DNA of 64,000 bases, taken from assembly GCA_009760885.1 (NCBI GenBank), contig CM019696.1, positions 49,716,574 through 49,780,573 of the forward strand, written 5' to 3'. The stretch comes from Achatina immaculata (Eukaryota; Mollusca; Gastropoda; Stylommatophora; Achatinidae). Below the pieces are notes generated by a model, which was not told the origin of the DNA, did no database searches, and worked only from the letters and a program-made list of their open reading frames with translations. A program made the position numbers and the translations under genes. Positions 1 to 10,828 of this stretch are shown here, piece after piece (position 1 is the first letter of the stretch; each line of letters opens with the position of its first letter).

Positions 1-181
1 CTGCCTTCCTGCCTGTCTGTCTTTCTATCGAACTTCCTCCCGTACCATTTAAAATCAATACCTCATCTTTAAACTCAAAAACCTTTTCAATATTTACTTG
101 GCTACAGAGAGCATATCTCCTTAAACATCTGCTTCTCTTCCTTACTATAAACCGTATTTTGTAAGAACAGTCCTCATTTAG

Positions 182-243
182 AGGCCTACAGGAGTGCTGT
201 TTAGGACGCAACGTTCCGCAAGGGACATGCAAATGAATGAATG
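182..243 (+). mobile_element. 3' end of LINE family F with (TGAA)n tail
   Basis: Reads as the last residues of an RT ORF (AxFRKGHANE then stop), then ATGAATGAATGA. The same terminus occurs at 3389 (+), 13235 (-) and 14161 (-). Confidence 0.6.
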
Positions 244-1279
244 AAAGTCCTCATTTTAAAGTCCCTGTCCATGTCCTTAGTGTGCTTGGCGGAAAATAAA
301 TGTTCGTAATTTTAACTCTTTCGTTCGTGAATTGCTTTCCACGCTGTCGGAAAAAAAATGTTGAGAAATTATGGTGCAAAAAAACTGGAAGGAAGCTACT
401 ATATAATTTAAAAACGTGGGTTGGGTTAGAAATATGCTACTTTTCATTTCGTTTAGACTTTGCATAAATATTGCTCTGCACATTGATTCACAGAATCGCG
501 CAATATCTACCATCTCTACCTGTGTTGTCTTGGAGCAAAAGAGTTAAAACCTGTCAAGCAGTTAAATAAAACGTAGCAGGAACAACCAAAACCATCAGAA
601 GAATAGCGATTGTACGCGGAAGTTTTGGGTGCAAGAAGGTGGAGAAAGTAGGTCGTCAAAGTAGGACTGACAAATACTGTTTCTTTCCCAGGATCCGGCA
701 CGTTAAATTATATTTAATTCAATAGCAGGCCGTTCCGAGAAAAAGCGCCATATTTTTTTTTTTTTATTTGTCGTGAGAACAAATTGTGACAAAACAGGAT
801 GTTGTATAACTGAAGAGACGCAGATACAGCAACAGAAAATGAAGATCTTTTTTTAATGAAATTAAAAAGTTGTCATGGAACAGGCAGCAAACTTTATAAA
901 TATCAACGAAACAATCAAGAAAGCCAGAAGCATTGTAAAACTGTCCAGAAAGTTGCCTGTAAGGAATGAAATGTTACAAAATTCTATGAAAGCTGAATAT
1001 GGCAGTGGAGGGGAAAAAAAACTATTATTTTGTTTTTAAATTTAAAAACTCGGTGAAACAGTTTCCTGGCAGAACTTGAGTAGTTCTTGGAGTTCAACAC
1101 TGTCCAAAGTCCGATGCCACGTTACGTCATAATTTGTAACGCTAATTTCTTTGGTATTTCATCTTGATCAGTTATGTAGTTTTGTTCATACTTCATTTTT
1201 ATCAGTTACATAATCTGCCCGTATTTCCTTTTCATGAATTATGTAATTTGTCCGTATTTCGCTTTCCTCAATTATGGCT
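244..1279. other. Upstream AT-rich stretch, no gene seen
   Basis: No exon-like reading frame or motif recognised. Around 1150-1275 a TCAGTTATGTAATTTGTCCG-like phrase recurs about three times, a degenerate tandem repeat. Confidence 0.5.
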
Positions 1280-1281
1280 AC

Positions 1282-1340
<59 letters not shown>

Positions 1341-1341
1341 C
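1280..1341. repeat. (GTA)n microsatellite
   Basis: About 20 units of GTA. The long threonine runs in overlapping frames are artefacts of the repeat. Confidence 0.95.
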
Positions 1342-1390
1342 ATGATGTGTCATACAATCTTTCGCCCACAGTATGATTAGCGTATATACA

Positions 1391-1970
1391 CAACTAAGCA
1401 TACAACTATACACGAAGCCACTGCAGCAAAGCTGTAGCAACAAAATGTTACAGTTATTTAGGAAAAAAAGTATTTTATTTTTATTTTCTTAAATAGAAAA
1501 AAAAAGTAGCACGAGCTTTATTAATTAACGAACACAGATTTGTGAGGTTTCGCTTTGCACCTTAATCATACGAAAACATACAGGGCAAAAGAAGCAGGGA
1601 AAGAAGATGAATGCCATATAATAAATAGGAATGGAAGAAAAATAGAATGAATGGAGCACTTGGCCGTGACTTGTAAAAAGCTGCGCCCTTGAGTGCGTGT
1701 GGTAGAGTGTTGAGATTGTTTAGATGGAGACTTTCGATGTTTGATAAGCAGGTAGTAAAGAGGGGATGGGGACAGCGGAAAGGGGAGAGAGTGATACAGT
1801 GGTAATCTAGCCGAGAGAAAGGTGGCTGGGACAGGTAAATTTGGTTGGAGTTGGTAGTCTAAGGCAGTGAGGAGGTTCTGAAATATGTTGCAGGTGAGAG
1901 AAGACCTATAACTTAATAGAGAGGGAGTATGACTGTGGAGAAGGGGGATGTTAAGTGTAGCTGAGTTCAA
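1391..1970. repeat. Dispersed repeat DR-600, copy 1
   Basis: About 580 bp matching 38339-39301 over its length: both start near AACTATACACG(A/G)AGCC and end near GTGTAGCTGA...GAGTTCAA. Here the phrase GGGGAGAGAGTGATACA occurs once; in the other copy it is expanded into a minisatellite. No coding capacity recognised, class unknown. Confidence 0.7.
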
Positions 1971-1985
1971 GCCCCCCGCCCCACA

Positions 1986-2685
1986 CTTAAACTAGTGCAG
2001 TGTACTAAATCGCACATGGAACTGTCAGTCAAGGCCGTTGTTTATAATGGATTCATAATGTGTGTGCCCAGCCACGAACAGAAATCTACGGGTTTATTTA
2101 CAGGTTTGAGGTTTTCATTCCAAAACAGGAAATTCAGACTTTTCAATGAGCTGTGTATGTATGCACTGTATATATGCGTGTACTGGGTATGATGTCTGGT
2201 TACCTTTTAAGAACGCATTTTTTAAAAATACTATTCACGAAGCTGGGGGCAGCATGCTGAGTTTTGCGGTAATTTTCAAGGACTTATTGAGTTACCGGTC
2301 TTGTTTACTTGGAGAATAAGGAGGAGAATCTGGGGGTGGGGGGGGGGGGAAGGGGGAGTTGCTGTTGTTCTCCGGTGGGGAATGGTCGTTAAGTTAGCTA
2401 TTCATACTTTCGTTTCTTTTCCCGTCATGTTTTGCCGGAAAGCACCAGGAAATTGGCCACGAGATGAAAGTAGCTAAGAAATTCTGGTACACGCTACTTC
2501 ATCGGTATAACGCCACCATTTATCTCCATATCACTGTCAATATATCATCGTACCACCATTTATATCGTGTTGTAATAATATTATGAAATATATTATTGTT
2601 ATATTGTTTCTCTTCTTGCGTTATAGCTCATGCGAGTTATATCGCTCAGTCGCTGCGCTATTCGGCAGTCAGAGACCCCCATCAG
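1986..2685. other. Intergenic stretch, nothing recognised
   Basis: Contains a homopolymeric G run near 2335-2350 and AT-rich DNA. No exon or transposon signature seen. Confidence 0.4.
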
Positions 2686-2689
2686 ATAA

Positions 2690-2945
2690 GCTGGTGTCGT
2701 GGTTGGCGAGCCATAGCTGACCAAGACCCTGTCTCACCTCTCACTTGGTACCCCCCAGTAACAGATCTAGCCTGCCCAACGGGGCAGGAATCGTCATAGT
2801 CCCCATGGTGGTGGAGTCTGCTAAAGAAGTATCGTACACCCCCAGCTTTTTTTAGATGTACTCAGGAACTGAACAAAATAGTCGCTACTACTCGCTCCTG
2901 ATGATGCTGTGCTTCATCATTTTCACTGTATCAGCTGCAAAGAAC
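2690..2945 (+). mobile_element. SINE-like dispersed repeat G, copy 1
   Basis: Shares with 3618-3870 and 41519-41790 an ordered set of blocks: GGTTGGCGAGCCATAGCTGA, CAAGACCCTGT, ACGGGGCAGGAATCGTCATA, CATGGTGGTGGAGTCTG, GATGCTGTGC, GCTGCAAAGAACA. Followed at 2955-3000 by an (AAG)n purine tail. No tRNA-like promoter recognised; origin unknown. Confidence 0.65.
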
Positions 2946-2954
2946 ATCTTTCCA

Positions 2955-3000
2955 CGAAGAAGAAGACGAAAGAAGAAAAAGAAGAAGAAGAAGATCAGGA
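2955..3000. repeat. (GAA/AAG)n purine tract
   Basis: Imperfect trinucleotide run directly after repeat G copy 1, probably its 3' tail. Confidence 0.75.
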
Positions 3001-3388
3001 AGATTGTTCAGTCATTAGGATACTGTCCATGCATTGTAATGGTGACATCATCAGATCCTCTCATAATAATTTGTCATCGCGTTGTCCACCATCTTCATGA
3101 TGTCATCACATCATCAAATCATTATACCATTTATTTCCACCAACATGTCAAATGTATATATCATATAATTTAATCATATCTGCGGTATCATGTTGGCTGA
3201 TAGAAATATCGTCAGGTAACATCATTTTATTCTTTCAGGATACCAGCACTTGAACTCATCAACATAACTATACCATGTGCTTTCATCATGTATAATGTCA
3301 GAATGTAATTCAGTTTTCTTACATCATGACATTATTATTATGCTCTAGCATCATTCTTACATGAATTTATCACATTAAAGTGGGGGCA

Positions 3389-3567
3389 AGTGAGAGGCAT
3401 ACAGGAGAGCTGTTAGGGAGGCAAAGTACCGCAAGGGACATGCAAATGACTGACTGACTGTCTGACTGACTGACTGACTGAGTGACTGACTGACTGACTG
3501 AGTGACTGACTGACTGAGTGACTGAGTGAGTGACTGAGTGACTGACTGAGTGACTGACTGACTGAGT
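3389..3567 (+). mobile_element. LINE family F 3' end with long (CTGA)n tail
   Basis: 3389-3440 encodes the family F C-terminus (REAKYRKGHAND then stop) and runs straight into about 120 bp of CTGA/GTGA tetranucleotides. In other copies the tail is TGAA or TGAC. Confidence 0.65.
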
Positions 3568-3617
3568 GGGAGCTAAGACACCATCCGTTTTGGCCATCAG
3601 CGACACAAAGATGACAT

Positions 3618-3870
3618 GTCTGCGTCAGGGTTGGCGAACCATAGCTGACCACGACCCTGTCCCACCTCTCAGCTGGCATACCCCCCTCACCCTCCGTAAC
3701 TGCCCTGGCCTTGCTAACGGGGCAGTGATCGCCGTAGTTCCCATGGTGGTGGAGTCTGGTAAAGAAAGCAGGAGGCCTGCATTTAGGGATTGAAAAAAAA
3801 AGTAGTCACCATAACCCGCTTCCAATCCGATACGATGCTGTGCTTCAAAGAGCACCAGTTCTCTGGGGAG
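3618..3870 (+). mobile_element. SINE-like dispersed repeat G, copy 2
   Basis: Same ordered blocks as copy 1: GGTTGGCGAACCATAGCTGA, CACGACCCTGTCCCACCTCT, ACGGGGCAGTGATCGCC, CCCATGGTGGTGGAGTCTGG, GATACGATGCTGTGCTTCAA. Confidence 0.65.
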
Positions 3871-3954
3871 GTAGAAGACAAGACAAAACATTACATCACA
3901 GTATCGTAGTACTCACGCAGGTGCAGTAAAATTTTGGATTTGGGCTTCACACTA

Positions 3955-5012
3955 GGCTGTTGGAGAGTAGGTTATCGTTTCTTTCTATGTTAGCTCACCC
4001 CTGTTGGAGAGTAGGTTACCGTTTCTTTCTATGTTAGCCCACCCCTGTTGGAGAGTAGGTTACCACTTCTTTCTATGTTAGCCCACACCTGTTGGAGAGT
4101 AGGTTACCGCTTCTTTCTATGTTAGCCCACCCCTGTTGGAGAGTAGGTTACCGCTTCTTTCTATGTTAGCCCACCCCTGTTGGAGAGTAGGTTACCACTT
4201 CTTTCTATGTTAGCCCACACCTGTTGGAGAGTAGGTTACCGCTTCTTTCTATGTTAGCCCACCCCTGTTGGAGAGTAGGTTACCGCTTCTTTCTATATTA
4301 GCCCACACCATTTGGAGAGTAGGTTATCGTTTCTTTCTATGTTAGCCCACCCCTATTGGAGAGTAGGTTATCGTTTCTTTCTATGTTAACCCACCCCTGT
4401 TGGAGAGTAGGTTATCGTTTCTTTCTATGTTAGCCCACCCCTGTTGGAGAGTAGGTTACCGTTTCTTTCTATGTTAGCCCACCCCTGTTGGAGAGTAGGT
4501 TACCGTTTCTTTCTATGTTAGCCCACCCCTGTTGGAGAGTAGGTTATCGTTTCTTTCTATGTTAGCCCACCCCTGTTGGAGAGTAGGTTATCGTTTCTTT
4601 CTATGTTAACCCACCCCTGTTGGAGAGTAGGTTATCGTTTCTTTCTATGTTAGCCCACCCCTGTTGGAGAGTAGGCTACCGCTTATTTCTATGTTAACCC
4701 ACCCCTGTTGGAGAGTAGGTTATCGTTTCTTTCTATGTTAACTCACCCCTGTTGGAGACTAGGTTACCACTTATTTCTATGTTAGCCCACCCCTGTTTGA
4801 GAGTAGGCTACCGCTTATTTCTATGTTAGCCCACCCCTGTTGGAGAGTAGGTTACCGCTTATTTCTATGTTAGCCCACCCCTGTTGGAGAGTAGGTTACC
4901 GCTTCTTTCTATGTTAGCCCACCCCTGTTGGAGAGTAAGTTTTCGCTTCTTTCTATGTTAGCCCACCCCTGTTGGAGAGTAGGTTACCGCTTGTTCTGTG
5001 TTCGCCCAACTA
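3955..5012. repeat. 44-bp minisatellite, about 24 copies
   Basis: Unit begins GTTGGAGAGTAGGTTACCG and ends TCTATGTTAGCCCACCCCT. Variants alternate at ACCG/ATCG/ACCA and TTCTTTC/TTATTTC, some recurring in runs, which suggests block duplication. No function evident. Confidence 0.95.
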
Positions 5013-5149
5013 TCTTCTGGATACCCCTTCAACTGTTAGATCTTCAGACTTATGGACCTTGACTTTCCTCTGATATTGACTGGCAGAGTCGAGCTGTTTA
5101 GAAGGGGGTGGGGGGTGGGGGAGTGGGGTGGGGGGTGCAAGGACACTGC

Positions 5150-5290
5150 ACTTGTCTTGTCTCGTCTCCTCCCTCATATACCCCCTTGGTGCTGAGGGGA
5201 CAAACAGACGTCTTGATAGGGCTCAGCCTTGTACTTCATACAGGAGGGTATTTCAGGTTTCTGTAATTTCCTCTTTCCATCTATTTTTTT
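5150..5290 (-). mobile_element. LINE family E 3' fragment
   Basis: Matches the 3' part of the minus-strand LINE at 60050-61000 (CTCATATAC, AACAGACGTCTTGATAG, TCTGTAATTTCCTCTTTCCA). Only the C-terminal end remains. Confidence 0.55.
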
Positions 5291-5394
5291 CCATACTAAC
5301 GTATCTGGCGAAGCGGGACATAAAGTCAGCAGAGATATATGAGAGGACTTTTCAGCAAAACAGTGCTCGACAAAGTAATCAGCCTAAAAAAATC

Positions 5395-5473
5395 ATGTTA
5401 CTATGCGAAGACATGCCATTATTAGAAATATTTGTTCATATCATTATGGTATTTTCAATAGATGAGATGGAAG
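5395..5473 (+). CDS. Candidate exon 1 of alkaline phosphatase gene 1
   Basis: An ATG-led open stretch (ATG at 5395, second in-frame ATG at 5413) ends at a consensus donor (GAAG|GTAAGG) in phase 1, the phase required by exon 2, and gives a junction ending DEME-V-QFWKES. The stretch includes LLEIFVHIIMVF, a weak signal-peptide-like segment with an acidic residue. Gene 2 has the same phase at its exon 1. Phase and donor fit, but the hydrophobic core is poor and the real first exon may lie before the window. Confidence 0.3.
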
Positions 5474-5604
5474 GTAAGGCAGGACTGTTCCAGCGGTATC
5501 AGTTAAAGACGGATTGCTCCATTTTAAACAAACGTATGATACCAGATTTATGCAGTGTCAGAATGTCAGTTACTGACAAGAGCCTATACAGCATCAGCTT
5601 CTGT

Positions 5605-5700
5605 CATGACGACAGACAGGAAGTGATAATCATGGCGACAGACAGGAAGTGATAGTCATGACGACAGACCGGAAGTGACTCTCATGACGACAAACAGGAA
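5605..5700. repeat. Short tandem repeat, about 31 bp x 3
   Basis: Three copies of a unit containing CATGACGACAGACAGGAAGT followed by GATA/GACT variants. Confidence 0.8.
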
Positions 5701-5969
5701 TTTAGAGCTGACTAACCGCGTCTCTCGTTACCAAGGAAGCCAAGCGGTATCTATGAATTTAGTTACCCAGAATTTTTAAAAAATATCTTAATGGAAGTGT
5801 TGCTGTTTTGAAGAAAAGTCCATTTTGGTAGAGAAATATAACAAGTAGGCCTGCTTGCACACTTTTAAGCTAAGTTATAAACCAGCGTAATGATCCAAGT
5901 TTTGAATTAAGATTAAAAAATCATAATTTTTGCACATATTTCTTTTAACTTTCATCAACGGTACCCTCC

Positions 5970-5970
5970 T

Positions 5971-6022
<52 letters not shown>

Positions 6023-6024
6023 CC
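5970..6024. repeat. (TC)n microsatellite
   Basis: About 25 TC units with one interruption, in the presumed first intron of gene 1. Nothing else is recognised between 5700 and 6275. Confidence 0.9.
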
Positions 6025-6275
6025 TCCCTAACCCCTCCCCGCTCCTCCCGTATTTGAATTTAGAAACGACGGTCAGGTTGACATGACGTACAAGTAATGT
6101 TTTAAGTTTTCAACCCTTGAATTCAATGGATTCCACAAGGACAATCAAAGACACTAAAAAAGTCCCGTGCTAGAAAGTTCAGAGAACGAATGCAGTCCTT
6201 TTCCTCCTTTAACCATAATTGAAACATTTTTATTTCATTTGCTTTTGCAAGACTAACATCGTTAGTTTGTATTTC

Positions 6276-6695
6276 ATTCAATATCTTGAAGTTATTTCAT
6301 TCAATATCTTGAAGTTATTTCATTCAGTATCTTGAAGTTAACTCATTCAATATCCTTAAGTTATTTCATTCAATATCTTTAAGTTAACTCATTCAATATC
6401 CTTAAGTTATTTCATTCAATATCTTGAAGTTAACTCATTCAATATCCTTAAGTTATTTCATTCAATATCTTTAAGTTAACTCATTCAATATTCTTAAGTT
6501 ATTTCATTCAATATCTTTATTTCATTCAATATCTTCAAGTTACTTCATTCAATATCCGTAAGTTAATTCATTCAATATCTTCAAGTTATTTCATTCAATA
6601 TCCGTAAGTTAATTTATTCAATATCTTCAAGTTACTTCATTCGATATCTTTATTTCATTCAATATCTTCAAGTTATTTCATTCAATATCTTCAAG
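6276..6695. repeat. 23-bp minisatellite before exon 2
   Basis: About 18 units of CATTCAATATCTT(G/C/T)AAGTTATTT with CTTAAGTTAACT and CCGTAAG variants. It stops about 33 bp before the exon 2 acceptor, close to the likely branch-point region. Confidence 0.93.
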
Positions 6696-6727
6696 TTTTG
6701 TTGCTTCCTCTCAAATATCTGCAGCAG

Positions 6728-6945
6728 TCCAGTTCTGGAAGGAAAGTGGCAAGAGAGATATTCAAAGAGCATTTGAGAAGGTGCTGAACTACAAAGTGGC
6801 CAAGAATTTGATTCTCATGGTGGGAGATGGCTTGGGCATATCAACAGTTACTGCAGGGAGAATTTACAAGGGCCAGAAACTGGGGCAGAGCGGCGAGGAC
6901 TTCAAGCTGGCCTTTGAAGTTTTTCCTAATGTTGCGCTCTCCAAG
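6728..6945 (+). CDS. ALP gene 1 exon 2
   Basis: Begins phase 1 after a CAG acceptor and ends at AAG|GTTAAT in phase 0. Encodes [16 protein letters not shown] and the block [20 protein letters not shown]; the Asp of GDG is the first metal ligand. A 23-bp minisatellite ends about 35 bp upstream of the acceptor. Confidence 0.93.
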
Positions 6946-9900
6946 GTTAATGTGACCTGCTGTTTTGTTTTGTTCTGTTTTTACTTGCCACCGTACGTCT
7001 AATATGTTGCTAGTTTCTGCTGTTACCATGCTATTCCAACGATGCTGCTTTCTGCTGCTACCATAATTTCAGTTATTAACACTTCTATTACTACTGTAAC
7101 TCGGCACCACATATTATTTCTACTTCAGTTTATATGGCTGTTACTGTGGATGCCATTTCTAGATATCTTGCTGTGGTTCCACGCTAAACCTCACAACAAG
7201 GTTTTTGGAGATGGCTAAATGGGTAATGCTCTTTTTTTCATGGGTAGGCGTCTTCTTGCCTTACCAGAGTCCACGGTTCAAGTCACAACCATTCTCTTGT
7301 CATATTTCTTTCCCTCACCTCTAAAGTGCTTTGTTAACAATTATTTGAACGCTAACCATACAACACTCTGCTAAATCACTTTACCGTAAACCATGCACGC
7401 AAATGTTGGAAGCAAATGGAGGTGGGATAAATGCTGGAATAGTAGCTCTCCTGTTGTGGAAAGTATTTTCTGACACTACTCTCCATGCAGACTGGGCTGA
7501 TTAGCTGATAAGGAGTAGTTATTGCTTTCTGTATAGTGCTTCTGACACAAGGCAAGGCTATCATACTTACTCAGCATAGGTTTACATAAATGAAAATAAA
7601 CATGTGCTCCTGGGATATTGTTCCTTTTAACTTAGCAAAACTGACGCAACCAGACATTAGCAGAAAAACTGCAGGAGTTGCCGAAGAGAGCATCAAGTTG
7701 TATCTAAAGACACAATCTTATCACGCCATACAGCAGTCGTTCCAGAACTCAGGTTGCGACCCAAATTACGGTCATCGGGGTTCAAGGAGGGGAGGTCTGG
7801 GGTATTGTTGCAAGAGGATATTATTATACATAATATTATTTGTGTTAAATATCAACAATGTTATCTTTCTGATGGAGTTGCAGATCACACGTTATTGTTG
7901 GTTTAAGATCATGGATTACCACCCACTGTTCAGGGTTTGAGAACCACTGTGATATAGAAGCGTAGGGATATGAGTTTAGAGCCAATATTATTCTTTACCT
8001 GTCAACAGACTACAGGGGGAGGGCATGGTCAAGGCCATGTCCAGTTGCCTTTCTTTCTCCAGCACTAGGAAGGGGAAACTACACATTTCTGTAGCTGGTT
8101 GACCAAGGCACCCCCAGCTGGGTTGAAAAACTGGCCGCGCCATGAGAGATGACTGTTCAAACCACTAGGCCCAAGTGCCTTGCCAGACTTTCTTAAGGAC
8201 TCCCATTGGGTTTTGTTCCTGAAGCTTTCTCGTGAATAATAATTCTATCATGCAGTAGAACTTCAGAATACAAGTTTTATATATATATATATACACACAT
8301 ATATACCTGTGTATAGGGAAAATAAGACTAAAACTGAAAAGTGAACACAAGAAATCACTACTCAGAAAGATAAACAACTGCTGCCTACAGGAAGAAAATA
8401 CTAACAGTAATTTCAATCTGGAACTTACCAGTCACCTTGCAGCACTCAGTGAAGTAGAGGAGACAGATATAGATGAATTATGAAATTCTTACAGTACAGC
8501 CATAATCACAGCAGGAAAAGCAAGTGCTGGACTGCAAAAGACATATAGAAAAGCAAGGTTATTGAAAAACACATGGAAATACATACATAAAAGACAAGCA
8601 GCCAAATCAGCCATGTTGAATGTAAAAACAGATCTTGGAAAAGATTTGGAAAAAGCAACATACAAAGAACTAGACAATAAAGTAAAAAACTTTTTTCCTA
8701 GTTTATACAATAAAGTAAAAAGTTCAGCTAGAAGAGATAAAAGAGAATACCTATGCAATATGGTGAAAGAAGCAGAGAAAGCAGCAAAAACAGGAGGCAG
8801 CAAAACTTTATGTAACATACAAAAGAGGCTAACAGGTACTATTACATCCAAAGAAAGACCAATCTTTAGCAAAACTGGCACCATAAAAACATCAAGTAAA
8901 GACCAAAAGCAAAGATGGGCTGAACACTTCAAAGAAATACTTAATCGACCACACCCAAAAGAATTGATAAACCTTGAAACCAGCTTACCAGTCCCACAAC
9001 TAAATGTCAACCTAGATGAAATTACATTGAACAAAATTGAAACAGTAGTGAATCTAATGGCTAACAAAGCTGCAGGTGAAGATGAAATAACAGCCGAAAT
9101 GTTAAAAGCTGTTAACATTGATTGACAACATGAAACAACTACAATAAAGTTTGGATAGAAGAAAAAGTCCCTTCTAAAAAAAAACAAGGAATCATTGTTA
9201 AAATACTGAAAAAAAAGGCAACTTTAGCAATTGCAATAACTGGAGAGGAGTAACTTTACTATCAGTTGTGTCAAAAGTATTTTGCAAAGTTATTCTGAAT
9301 AGAATTAAAAGATGTAGTGGGTACCACAATGAGAGAAGAATAAACAGGATTTTGAAAAGGGTTAAGCTGTCTCGACCAGATCTTTACTCTAAGAATAATA
9401 CTTGAAGAACATATTGAAAAGCAAAAACAATTAATCATAAACTTCACAGACTTTAAAAAGGCATTTGATAGCATACACAGAGATTCATTGTGGAGAAGTT
9501 TAAGACTATATGGAATACCATCTAAAATTATCAATATCATTAGAGATCTCTACAACGGATATGTTTGTGCAGTCAACACAGAAGAGGGAATGAGCAAATG
9601 GTTACAGATTGAAACAGGCATGATGTATATTATCTCCCTTGCTTTTTGGAATTGCCATAGACATAATGGGAAAATGCTGTGTAGGTAAAACAGGTATTGA
9701 TTGGGTACATGGGACCCAACTGGAAGATCTTGATTTTGCAGATGATATAACTCTTATCAGTGACCATGTGAATTCAATGCAAGAAAAAAACAGAAAAACA
9801 GGTGTCCTATCTTCACTGACTAGCAAAATAGGAGTTGAAATTAACAAGGAAAATACAAAAATGATGAAACTTCCTATTAATCAAGAAGGAAAATTGTACA

Positions 9901-10790
9901 TAGAAGGAACGGCTGTTGAAGAATTAAACCAATTTGAGTACTTCAGGAGATACACAGACCAGGATGGTGACACCAGAAAGGAAGTTAGAATTAGAATTGC
10001 AAAGGCAGCACTGACCTTCAAGAATTTTGAGAACTTACGGCACTCAAAAGTTATAAGCACAAAAACCAAGCTAAGATTATTCAATTCAAATGTAATATCC
10101 ATCCTCATTTATGCAAGAAAAAGCTGAAAAACAACTAAAGAAATAGACAATAAACTAGACTCTTTTGAAACAAATGTCTAAGGAAAATACATGGTACAAA
10201 GTGGAATGAAATCAAGAACATCATAGAGATAAGGCAAATGAATGAACAACTACCTGTCTCATGGGTGATTAGAAAAAGGAGATGGATATATGTGATGAGA
10301 AGAAACAGTCAAAGAATCCCAAAACAAGCTATCAAGTGGAGCAAAACAAACTGAAGAAAAAGAGGTCAGCCATGTGAAACTCTAAAGAAGGCATTGTTTT
10401 AAGAGAGGCCAAATTAGTAGGCATAAAATCCTTTTATGTGATTGAAAAGTTCGCCGAAAACAGAATAACTTGGCAAACTACCATGCGAGCCATATATGAC
10501 ATTTAACAGCACAGGAAGGATGTAAGACTATATATATATATGTGTAATCTTGCTACTTTACTATTGTTTTGCAATTTCCTTTGTATTGCTACTGCTATTG
10601 CTATTGTTTTCACTACAAAAATAACTTAGTAATTTCCGTTACTTCTGCTGACATTACAATTACTACTGACGCTACTGCCTTTCATTAGAAACAAAGCAGT
10701 CTAATATCAAACTCTTTTGAAATCATTTCATCATCATAGATTATTAGTACATCAAATATGCATTTAATATATGCTGACATGTATATATGC

Positions 10791-10828
<38 letters not shown>

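Noticed and set aside
3370..3679. SQSVSHSV-type frames on the minus strand
   Set aside because: Translation of a (CTGA)n tail of a LINE copy.
3955..5012. CRISPR-like regular repeats here and at 17996, 23396, 62318 and 63389
   Set aside because: Units are contiguous with no unique spacers, and the locus is eukaryotic and intronic or intergenic; these are minisatellites.
5128..5652. A 174-codon frame as an independent gene
   Set aside because: Its first part overlaps a LINE E fragment and no domain is visible; only the short segment before the 5473 donor is kept as a candidate exon.
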